This document shows, in pieces, positions 37,988 through 48,900 of a stretch of DNA of 64,000 nt. The translations under genes and the position numbers were made by a program. A model generated the notes under the pieces. It had not been told where the DNA came from. It made no database searches and saw nothing but the letters and a program-made list of their open reading frames with translations. Each line of letters starts with the position of its first letter. The stretch's first letter is position 1. Source of the stretch: Cercis canadensis (taxonomy: Eukaryota > Streptophyta > Magnoliopsida > Fabales > Fabaceae); assembly GCA_003255065.1 (NCBI GenBank), contig QAOA01003028.1, positions 277,056 to 341,055 of the forward strand, in the 5' to 3' direction.

Positions 37988-38506
37988 ATGAAAATAAGGG
38001 AATGTATCCTTTTACTATTAGATGAACATGATCGCCATCTTGATGGACCTTTGGCAGCCTTTGAGTCTGTAGCTGATGTGATGACTATTGGTCCTTCTTT
38101 TGCTGTACAAGTGGCCGACTTGGTGCTCTTTAATCAAATTATGGTAAGAACATAAATAATGTATATGCTATTTTTAAATTATATATGTCTTTTGTAAATT
38201 TTAGTATGATTTTGGGTTGTTTGTTATTAGTGTATTCCAGATGATTTTGGTGCCACCCACATGCGGAATGATGAAGGCATATGGTATTTGAAATCCGAGT
38301 TGACGTCTAAATACTGGAAGGTGAAATGTGTCTGCATCCCGCTATTGGTTCATGTCACTTATAAGTTTAGCCATGGAATGGCTAAATTCCTTGAAGATAA
38401 TGACCTAGACGAGGGAGATGCAATTTTGTTCCAATTTCATGGTGGAAAGGTCCTTGAGTTTGTTATATTTGAGAATCTAAATGAAGTAGACATATGGGAC
38501 TACTGA
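37988..38506 (+). CDS. B3-domain protein (REM-like), open
   Basis: Exon 1 is 37988-38143 (starts MKIRECILLLLDEHDRHLDG) and exon 2 is 38231-38506, giving 143 residues. Exon 2 reads CIPDDFGATHMRNDEGIWYL, KSELTSKYWKVKC, YKFSHGMAKFLEDNDLDEGD, AILFQFHGGKVLEFVIF. This follows the B3 fold order: an I/LP..F start, a W-containing strand, then G..KFL.DN.L.EGD and a final F strand. The first half of the domain is short, so it is a divergent or minimal B3. An in-frame ATG at 37904 would add 28 residues but lies where transcription should start. Neighbouring copies lie at 35800-36343 and, as a remnant, 39340-39590. Function is unknown; DNA binding is inferred from the family. Confidence 0.6.
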
Positions 38507-39339
38507 GATTTGGATTGTGTATGCATCACCATTGTAGAAGATTCATCTGATGATTATACACAGCAACACATATGATTTTAGAAGTATTGTAAACCTATAC
38601 AAGTTTATATTCAATTGCTATTTTTATTTAGTTTTTATTCTCAAAGATAAATGAAGATTTCTATTAGAATGTTGTAAAAGGTTGCCTTGGTGTTTGTTTT
38701 GGACTTAATGGTTTGATTATTCCTTATCATACATGATGTCAACAGAAAGACATGGTTAGATCAATCACAGTTAGTCAAAAATGGTAATAAATAATTAATA
38801 AATTAATACGATATTATGGTTATGTTACCCAAATAATGTGAATATTATTTATTGATTGCAAGGAGGAGTCAAATCTGAGAATTATTATTGATAAGCAAGA
38901 AATAAGGAAATAGCTTTAATGAAATTTTAATCAGATTCTAGAGAAAGAAACCTATTATATTTTTTGTTGGTGTGTACAGGATAGATAAAATAAAAGGCTA
39001 CTCTCTATGAAATGCAACCAATAAATATAAAAAAAAAAAAAAATCTAATTCTATAACTGAATTATGTGAAACTTTAATTTTTAACCGAAATAATTAAAAA
39101 ATAAATAGAGACTCAACTATTTTGGCAATGTAAGCACCCTAATATCAAATAAGATACTTGAAGAATATCCTAAATTATTAATCATATGTGATTTACGAAT
39201 TGGTTACATTCAAAAATTAACATAACAACCCATTAAATTAATTCGTAAAATTTTTTGTCCAAGTTGTGTCATAATATCCTAAATTTTAGCAACCCAATAA
39301 TTATTTTATTCCTTATGTCTTGCCTAAATTTAATAGGAA
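38507..39339. other. Intergenic, AT-rich
   Basis: 3' flank of the B3-like gene; no further gene recognised. Confidence 0.45.
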
Positions 39340-39595
39340 ATTAGGGTTTTAGTTTTTTGCCTCCACATTGGCTATCTATATTGCATTCTTTGGGTTTGGG
39401 TTAGGGCTTCTTTAAGGGAGGCAGCAACACACACATACACTAATACAACTTGGTTGTTTTTGTTGTCCTAAATAAACCTGATATAAAGGAGAGGTAACAC
39501 ACCTATTCCTGGAGAAGAAAAATTTCTGGGTGGGAGGCAAAGAGTCAACACGGTTGGAGGCAAAGTTTCAAGACTTAGTGGACTATAACAGGTTT
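39340..39595 (+). pseudogene. Promoter and 5' remnant of a third B3-like copy
   Basis: The block repeats 37755-37960: GGGAGGCAGCAACACACACA, a TATAAA at 39482, GAGAGG, ATTCCTG and AAAATTTCTGGG. It stops where a CACTA end begins (CACTACAAG at 39596). No B3 coding exon follows downstream, so only the 5' end remains. Confidence 0.6.
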
Positions 39596-39875
39596 CACTA
39601 CAAGAAAAAGGCTATTTTCCAACGGAACTTAATACCGTTGGAATTTTAGAAAAATTTTAACGGTAAATGCAACGGAAGAAAATTTGTGGAAATTCCAATG
39701 GTAATTCCAACGGAATTGCATTACCGTTAGAATTTTCCGTCAAAATTACCGTTGGAATTTTGTTTTAATTTTTGTTTTAATTTTTTTTTTATTTTTTTGT
39801 TGATTCCCACGGAAATTCCTACGGTAATTTCCATAATTGTACCGTTGGAATTTTTAGGGTATTCCCCCATTCCCC
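39596..39875. mobile_element. Left end of a third CACTA (CACTA-1 family)
   Basis: CACTACAAGAAAAAGGC is followed by subterminal copies of AATTCCAACGG / CCGTTGGAATT in both orientations, as in CACTA-1. TTT precedes it and would be the target duplication. I found no matching CTTGTAGTG end in the rest of the window, so the element is truncated or its right end has decayed. Sequence to about 40090 (including the CT run) may be its 5' leader, as the equivalent part of CACTA-1 is also pyrimidine-rich. Confidence 0.8.
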
Positions 39876-40036
39876 TTCCCCTTTCGCATTTCAGACTTCC
39901 CGCATTCACTAAGACCTAGAGCAATCCCTTCTCCATTTTCTTGGCCCTTCCAACTCCGGTGGTGTAAGGCATTTTCTGGTGGCTTGCGGTATTGTCCAGT
40001 GACTGAGGGCAGCATCCAAGGCTCCATTCTTTGGGT

Positions 40037-40038
<2 letters not shown>

Positions 40039-40089
<51 letters not shown>
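40039..40089. repeat. (CT)n microsatellite
   Basis: About 25 perfect CT units. Such runs are common in plant leader sequences. Confidence 0.95.
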
Positions 40090-40092
<3 letters not shown>

Positions 40093-40111
40093 TAGAAGTT
40101 GAAAAATTTCT

Positions 40112-40271
40112 GGGTTCAGATTGCTGGGTTCTGGGTTTTCTGGGTTCAGCTTGCTGGGTTATGGGTTTTCTGGGTTCAGCTTGCTGGGTTATGGGTTTTC
40201 TGGGTTCAGCTTGCTGGGTTCTGGGTTTTCTGGGTTCAGCTTGCTGGGTTCTGGGTTTTCTGGGTTCAGTT
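40112..40271. repeat. 30-bp minisatellite, five units
   Basis: Tandem units GGGTTCAGCTTGCTGGGTT + C/ATGGGTTTTCT repeat five times with only a few changes, plus a partial sixth. The unit is a multiple of three, so all three plus-strand frames stay open with 10-residue repeats (for example GFSGFSLLGS). No independent sign of a protein was seen. Confidence 0.95.
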
Positions 40272-41152
40272 TATTTATTTTTTTTTTTTTCTGCTGTGTT
40301 ACACTTTTTTTGTTCTCAAATTTAGTTCTGCTATAACCGATGGTATGATCTGGTTATTTTATGATGCAATCTTGTGTCTTGAGTATTTTTTTTTTCAGTC
40401 ATCTCTGCATTTGTGCTGTAATATTATGAAGTCCATATACATTGTGTTTGTTCTTGTTCTTGATTCTTCTGGTCTTGCTGTTAGGGAATTACTCAATTCC
40501 ATTTCTCTTCTCTGTGCCTACCATGTGTTTGATTGTATGTTTACTTGGGTATGTGTCAAGTTTGGATGTTGTGAGCCCTGCCTTTTCTCTGCCCTATAAA
40601 TGAACATTAATTTCTTCCTATTGTGGCTGAGCAAGATGGTATTTGACCTCTTTTACTACAATAGACTGTGTTCATCTCCAATAGGTAGAAAAAGGTAGGC
40701 ACTTAATTGGTTCAAAAATAAATAAATGACACTTAACCCCTGCTAAGATTGAAATTGGATTATTATTCACGTAGCAAAGGAATTGAATTGAATGACTATG
40801 ATAGATTGTCTTGAAAAGAGTAAGTCTGTTCTAAGATGTAAGAGTCCTTGATGGATGATGGTAAGAAGTAAATGCATTTTAACAAAGGAATATGATGATT
40901 GCTGAGGTGTGTGGGTATTTTTAAAGGTTAGAAACCAGGACCTCATGCTCAGTGCAAACTACTCGAACCCATCATCACTATACCACACCTAGTGGTTTCT
41001 CTAAACACGTATTCTTATTCCTGCTAAAGCAGAAAAAATCAGATATTGGCAAAACAAGTTAGGACTTTCCTCTTATTCTGCTAAAAGTGAATGAACCATT
41101 CATTGTACTTCTAGATTTCCTCAAGTATTTTTGAATTCTAACACAACATGTC
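40272..41152. other. Between the CACTA fragment and a SINE
   Basis: AT-rich sequence. A patch at 40920-41010 resembles a decayed tRNA-derived element on the minus strand (GGTATAGTGATG and GGTCCTGGTTTCTAACC), with no duplication found. No gene was recognised. Confidence 0.35.
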
Positions 41153-41344
41153 ACCTTTATACCAACAATGGATGTTTGCTCAAGTGGCAATGGAGTGTGC
41201 TCCTCTCCTTGTTGTCTTGAGTTCAAATCTGTTGGGAGGCTATGGGAAGAAATTCCCATGAATTAGCCCGGCTCTGCATAGATAAGTCTGCTTGGACTGA
41301 CCCAATTAGGGAACCGTAACTGTACCAAAAAAAAAACCTTTATA
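41153..41344 (+). mobile_element. tRNA-derived SINE with target duplication
   Basis: The 9-bp duplication ACCTTTATA flanks 41162-41335. The body starts with a pol III A box (GCTCAAGTGGCAATGG), then a B box (GAGTTCAAATCTG) about 35 bp on, and ends in an A run. This is the layout of a tRNA-derived SINE of about 174 bp in the plus direction. It lies upstream of the RhoGAP gene. Confidence 0.85.
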
Positions 41345-42988
41345 TCTCTTTTTTGTAATTTGACCTCTCAAAAAGTAATTTTACCTGACAATACCCAATC
41401 ATAAACAATTTCTCTCACAGCACCTTTAGATAATCTTCTCAAATATTAAAACTGATTCTTCCAGTGATTCTCTTTAAAACTAGATCCCACAGCCATCCTA
41501 GACACATAGTGAGTCCCTTGGAATTAGAAGAATTAGAGGAAGTCCAACAGTGATATTTGTGGAAGCAAGATATGAACCTGATTATAGGGTTGGATAGTGA
41601 TATGAAATACTACAAATCTATTTCAGTTTCTGCGACTAACTATCAAGCAGGGCCTAATGATATTTTAGACTACTGACTTACTGTGGCGAATGATATTTTT
41701 TAGTCTACTACTTATTTGTATGATGAACTTCATTTATGCATGGTTAAAATTTTAATTTATATTGGTATTATTGATATATTACTATCTTATATCTTATACC
41801 ATGTGTATAACCATGTGCAACATTCCACCTCCACCCCCCTGTCCCTGCTGCGCCTTTCTATTTCATGGTGATGGTTGCTGCATCTATTAGATGTTTCAAA
41901 ATTTTGGAGCTTGATTACCTTGTTTTGGTGGGTTGTCTTTTTGTACAATTCCTTCACATGGTTCATGCCCCACCTGATTGTTTTCTGAAGGATCTCATTT
42001 ATCGGGCTACATATACATCTATAGATGCATACTGTATCGATTTACCTGTGGCTACTTCTATCAAAAAATTTACCTATGGCTACTTAAGTATTATACTTAC
42101 CTATCCGCCAACTCCGTTTATTTTGTGATTCTTTAACATTGTTACTGAAATTATTGTATGTTTTAGTTTTTTGGAGTTTTATTTTCTTGTTATTTTCAGC
42201 AAAAAAAATCTTGTTATCTTGTCTGGTGTTTGATTTATTTTGGGGATCTCTTCTTTGTGGATACTCTCTGTTTATAAATCATGTCTCTTTTAGGGGGTTC
42301 TAATAAGCTTTTCAGTTTGTAGATGTTGAATGTTGAATGGCAATTATTGGTAAGTATGTTATATAGAAAAGAAAATCTGTGAGCTGACTGCAAGGTTGAT
42401 ACATAGATGTGTTACAGAAAAAGATGAATAACAGAATGAGAACACGGGTATATTATAATAATGTTTTATGAAAACATCATTTTGTCCTATGTTTTGGTGT
42501 GAGTAGTCATTTTGTTTTATTTGTAATATTTAGAGAATATTGACCTTAAACTAGCCGCTTCTTTTACCTGTTAGTGGAAACCCATAGGTTATTTTATACT
42601 ATGTTTTGATTTTCTTCTGAATTTATGGTGATAGAATTACAGTCTGTTTTATGTTTAGTGGCAAGCATATGTGTTGATTCATTTCATCATTATGATTTAT
42701 GACTGGAAGGTTATTTTTAAGTTTTAGAGGTTTTGGTGAGAGTCAGAAGGCTAGAATTTTGTGGCAGTGTGTGGTTCATGTTGTCCTTTGGTGCTCATGG
42801 GTATTATGTTAGGACCATTGGGTTACTTGGGAGTTATTGATATTTCCTTTTTCTAAAGCTGGTGGTATTTACTTAAGGATAGTGTTGGTGGATTTTTTTG
42901 TATGTATTTTCACGCCAATTTTAGTTTTAATCAGAAGTTAACTTGTGGTGATTTGTCTTGGTTCCTAACATATGGTAATATTTGACAG
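41345..42988. other. Upstream or first-intron region of the RhoGAP gene
   Basis: No feature is firmly supported. A candidate mini-exon at 42323-42349 follows CAGTTTGTAG, reads MLNVEWQLL and ends in a perfect GTAAGT donor in the right phase for the exon at 42989. A CTTGTGGTG at 42951 is not accepted as a CACTA end. Confidence 0.35.
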
Positions 42989-45900
42989 GTTTTCAAAAGT
43001 GGCCCACTTTTTATATCTTCTAAAGGTTGGTTCTTCTATATTTTGCCTTTTTTTTGATTTCTTTCTTGAGAAGACAGAAGGTTATTTCTGATTTTGGTGT
43101 TTCTACTGCACTCAATTTTTTTAGACTATTCATTCAAATAAATGACATGGGAATTTATCTTTGCTATCCTGATTTGAACTTGTGTAGGAATAGGCTGGAA
43201 GTCATGGAAAAAGCGGTGGTTTATACTCACACGCACGTCATTGGTTTTCTTCAAAAATGATCCTGTTAGTATCACTCAAATCTCTCCTGGACTTTTTATG
43301 ATCTTTGCATGGATTTTATTCTTTCCTTGTGTTCAATTCTTTTTCCGTTGTTTTCATGATTCCATGCTGCATTTTGCAATGTATTAGGTAAATACCAGGA
43401 TTTTGAGGATGATAAATAATATATAGTGATTGATCCAACTTTCTCCACCTCTCAACATTGTAATATAGGAATACTCTGCACATGTTTTTTTCCTTTTTGG
43501 GACAGACAACATTTGTTTACCTCCCTCTTATTGTTAAAGGGTATGAAGTGACTTTAGACCTTGAGGTCATTCATCATTGGATGGTATTAGAAGAATCCTC
43601 TATTACATTGGACTTTTTCTCTCTTGCGCATATATGGGAGCTATACATTTTTTATGTCAAAATTAGTGATTTTGATCATTTTGATTTGTCACGTAGAGTG
43701 CCCTGCCGCAGAGAGGTGGTGAAGTAAATCTAACATTGGGGGGTATTGACTTGAACAATTCTGGGAGGTATGTGTGGTAATTGAATTTTCTTTTTTAGGG
43801 ACACTCTGATTATCTCTTTTCTAATTGTGAGCTTTATCTTCCAGTGTTGTTGTTAGAGAAGACAAAAAGCTGCTGACAGTATTGTTTCCAGATGGACGTG
43901 ATGGGCGAGCCTTCACCCTCAAGGTGCTTCTTACTACTTTACTTTTAGGTTTTAATTTCCAAGGGATAGGGTAGAAGTTCAATTATCACTACTTTGTTAT
44001 GGCAGTGTAAAATTGGCTGGTTACATAATTCATTATTGTTTTCTTAAATATCAGGCTGAGACATCAGAAGACTTGTATGAATGGAAGACAGCTCTTGAAC
44101 AAGCCCTCGCACAAGCGCCAAGTGCTGCCCTTGTCATGGGACACAATGGGATTTTCCGGAGTGACACAAGTGATTCTATTGAAGGGTCTTTTCATCAATG
44201 TTTGTTCTTATTATCCATTACATCTTTTGGCTTTTTATTTAACAACTTAATTATATGTCAATACTCATGTTAGTTGTGTTATTCACTGCCATATGTTTCT
44301 GTAGATTTCTGATTTTCTTTTAATTTAAATTTTTGTTACTATTTTTATTTGTTGGTTTGTCCAGGCTCCTGTCATTCTTATTTTTTACTTGGTTTTGTTT
44401 TTGTGTCCAGGGAGGGACAAGCGTCCAGTTAAATCTTTGGTTGTTGGAAGACCAATTTTGCTTGCACTGGAAGATATTGATGGAGGTCCATCCTTCCTCG
44501 AAAAAGCTCTTCGGTTTTTAGAGAAGTTTGGTAAGTTATGATCTCAGGAAATAGGTCTTGGCTGCCAAAAGTTTGTATTGCAGCTACATTTCATCTCACT
44601 TTATAATGTTCGACATTGTAGTCTCTAGGATATTAATTTTATTCCCATGGTAAGTAGTTTGTTTGAGACTAATTGGTTAGTAGGCATATCTAGATAGGCA
44701 CAATATAAATGTCTAATTGTTGGTCATTTTGTTTTTAGTTTATTTTTTATTTTTGTAACTAGAGGTGTCAAGTAACCTACTCTTCCAAAAGCTTAAGTAT
44801 TTGAGAAAAAGCCCTAAAATGGTTTCATTTTTAACAAGAGGAAATCTTATCTTCTGCTCTGTAATTTTCTCTCTTTTTCTCTCTCTAATAAATTCGTTCT
44901 TTTCTTAAAAAATAAATGAAATGCAAATTAGATATTGCAGAGAAAGTTGTAACACCTACCTATATCTCTTGGCTTAAATATTCTTGAATTAAGTATAATT
45001 TCGTCAATCTAGGTCTTAGCCTGCTTTAGCTAGACTTGGTCTTCTGTAGGTATTTGTTTGGCTCTTTGCGTGTTTGCTTTCTTCCACAATCTTACCGTGG
45101 TACATCTAGCAGTTTATATGATATCCTAGTACATACACTTAAGGGTATGTAGGGTAAGATAATAAGGGAGGTTAAATTTTCAGGGGGCTGTCAAGTTTTC
45201 GAGTGACAGTGTTTCACATCATGTTGCTAAAGCATATTGGAAATGCATCTGATTGTGAAAAAGGGAGATAACAGAGTTGAGTGCATGGAACATGTTTTCC
45301 CTTTTCTTCAGCAAAGGATTTCTGCTGATTTTCATCATATATTATTTACAGGAACTAAAGTTGAAGGAATTCTGAGGCAATCTGCAGATGTTGAGGAAGT
45401 AGATCGCAGGGTTCAAGAATATGAACAAGGTAGTAAAGCCTATTAACTTGAATGCTGATGTTCTCACTATCCATATGAAGACATAGTAGATCTTTGAAAA
45501 AGTACAGATAACATTAATGGAGTCCCATGTGGATTCGACCCATAAGCAAGCAAGGAGCAAAAGATATGGAAAGAAAGGACATCTAAAATTTGTATGATCA
45601 GGATAATAATGAAAAATTTTGAAATAGAAAGAGGCAGTCTTACCAATCACACAGCTTTGCAACTTCCACCTCTTGTACTCCTTTAAGGATTATTCCTTGT
45701 TTTAAAATAATTGATTCCACAATATGAAGGCTGGAGCCACTTTTGGTTTAGTTGGATTTTATCATTTTTATTATTTATTGCATGCATGGAACTTATGAGC
45801 CTTACATTTCACTGATAATTCTAGGCAAGACTGAATTTGGTTCTGATGAGGATGCTCATGTTGTTGGTGACTGTGTTAAGGTATGTATATTAGTTTTGAT

Positions 45901-48900
45901 AATGATGATTTGTTGAATATAAATAAATGAAATATATAACTGTGTGTTGAACATACCATAACATGGTAAAGAAAAGCTTCATTCTAATGTTCAATATGCC
46001 TAGAAATTCTAGGAAAGGTGATGGTGTCTAAAGCTACTCAACTGTGGAAAGTAGAAATCAGAGGGCTCAATTTCGTGTAAAGGAGATTCTAAGCTTTTTA
46101 GAAACTTATTTTGTTATTTTTTCCCACCTTAACACCCATTCATAAAAAGTGATTCAGAATTCAGACCCTTTTTTTTTATTTATCTTTTGATAAGAAGAAA
46201 TTCATGAAGACAATGAAGGAGGAAGTTCAAATAATGGATCTCTAATCTGGGAGCAGCTATTATTTTATGGCACAATTAATAAACCACGGATCCTGGATTT
46301 TTCTCAAAGGTGTCTGTTTATTGGGTTATGTATTTTGTTTGATAGTAACCTTGGTGTTCTATTTGCAGCATGTTCTAAGGGAGCTGCCCTCATCTCCAGT
46401 TCCAGCTTCATGCTGCACTGCCTTGTTGGAGGCTTATAGTAAGTTTAGCTCCATCCTCTATGTTATTTTTGTTTATACTGTGATTTGATGATAGAAGCCA
46501 TATGATTCTTATTCTTCTAATATCCAACTGAATATTGTGTTTTTCTTAGCTTATGATTCTGAAGTAGCATTGTAGGAAGAACAAAGTTGAGGCACTCAAA
46601 ATTTAGTTATAGAATGGAATGAAAGCAGAACTATTTCCAATGTTTAACATGGATTAATAACTTTTTATAAGTACTATTGTGGTTAGATACTAGGAAATTT
46701 TTATGGTTTTTCCTCCCTTTTTTTTTGGTTATAGGTGAATAATTTTACTTTTTGAATATCATACAGTGCAAGTGCAGTAATTTTTGAGGAGGTGTATAGA
46801 ATATATCTTGATAAATATAAATATACTCTCAAACTACTTTTCAATATCATGTTCATGACAGGGGTTAACATTATGTCATTATGCTAGCTGTCAAACTGTT
46901 GCAATCTTCCTACTTTATTAGGGTTGACTCAATTTGGTACAGAAACTTAATGCTACAAACAACGGATGTGGGTTTAATTTGGAATAGGAGCTTTTGTTTC
47001 TTTTATTTTCAAGAAAACTTGATTTTGCAAGTACAGATGGTGACATATGCGATGTGATTTCTTGGACATTGAAGTTTTTATTGTTTTAATCTGTTTTCTT
47101 TTGTTTATTGAAATCCATTGCACAATAGGCCATCAAATTTTATGCTGACATGATCTGATATCTCACTGGCATCTAGGGATGCTAAATTTTATTTATTTTA
47201 TATGTTTGCTTATAATCCAAGTGATATGAGTTAATCTTTTTCCTCTTGAACTAGGAGTATATGGAACTCTTCAGTTTTTATCAAGGATGTCAGTCTATTC
47301 TAGAGGTTAATGTTGTTATTTACTGTTTTATTTGACAAGAAATTGATTGGAAGGAAGCTAGGATCAATGCAATGCGCTCTTCAATATTGGAGACCTTCCC
47401 CGAGCCGAATCGACGTTTATTGCAGAGGTAATCTCTCTCCCCCCCCTTTCCTCCCTTTCCTCCCTAACCTCCAATAACATATTTCAATGCTTTCCTCTTT
47501 TTCCAGAGCCTAATTGATGCATCAAAGAATTTGGAACTGTATATATCTACACCCTTTCCTTTTGCTGAAGTAGATGATGAGCCAAATAAAAAAACTTTTA
47601 TCTATTTGTGCAGTATCTTTCCGTGGCTGCAAAAAGTGTGTTTGCCCTCAAGGAACTTCTAGCACAAATATTTACTCTCAAGGAACCTTAACCACTTCTT
47701 GAATTTCACTATCCACTGGTTAATTCAATTCGAGAAGTGTTTAATTTTCCTCAGGGTATTTTGTGCCAGGCCTTCCATTTTGCTAATTCTCCCTAGAATT
47801 TTTGTATTGTGCCAGGCCTTCCTATGAATCTGCCTTCCTTTTCTTCTGTTTTGCTCTTTCTCTCCATAGTAGTTATTTTCATGTTCACATCTTGCGAACT
47901 TGATATGCTCATATGCTTTGGTGCCAATTTAATAAGTTTTGTCTTACTAATAAAAAAACCAAAAATAGCTCTTGCTATTCTTTTTTGGTGCATATGCGTT
48001 CAGAGCTCTAAGAGATAAAAACATTTGGTGTTTATATCATTGGGATTTTTAAATGGCGAGGCATGTAAAAAATAAAACTTAATTGTTGTTGTTGTGTCTA
48101 CCTTCGTAGAATTTTGAAGATGATGCATACAATTGCTTCCCATTCTAATGAGAATCGGATGACTCCATCTGCTGTTGCTGCTTGCATGGCACCCTTGCTC
48201 TTACGGCCTCTACTAGCTGGAGAATGCGAACTGGAGGATGAATTTGACATTAATGGTGATAGTTCAGCTCAGCTTCTGGCTGCTGCTAATGCTGCTAATA
48301 ATGCTCAAGCCATTATTACCACTTTGTTGGAGGAATACGAGAATATTTTTGATGTAAGATACTCTGAAGTAACCTCTGCTGTTTGTTATGGAATGGGTGA
48401 TTAATTTTTTTGTTTTTTGTTTTCTCTTTAATAATTAATAATTGGGACCTCAGTTTTTATTACTGCATTCTATCTGACGTTACCAAATTTTTCTTGAGCA
48501 ATAATGTATTGGAACATAGTTGAAGAATCCCATTTTCAATTAGAATCTATTGTTTTTTCTATGATTTATGTTCTTGTACTTGATATAATGCTTCAACACT
48601 GTGCATGCTCTGCAATTAATTTATCCTTATATTTTCAATTCTTTTACAAAGAGTAGTCCATATCTTAATTTTAACTGAAAGATTATGTTGGCTGGCTTTG
48701 CGATAAAGGGAATTGTCTTGTCTAATTGTCCATGGCTCTATGGCATTTCTAATATCTTTTATTTTATTAAATTATTGTTATTATTATTATTATTATTTGA
48801 TCCAAATCAGGGGCTTAGTTTCTATCTGTTGTTTCAGGAAGAGAATTTACAGAGATGCTCCATTTCAGCGGATTCTCGGGTTGAAAACAGTGGGATGGAT

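Noticed and set aside
40099-40599. 166-residue frame with WVFWVQLAG repeats
   Set aside because: Created by the 30-bp minisatellite being open in every frame; the part after the repeat has no recognisable domain.
42951-42959. CTTGTGGTG as the missing right end of the third CACTA
   Set aside because: One mismatch to the end sequence, no subterminal motif before it, and ATT after it does not match the TTT flank.
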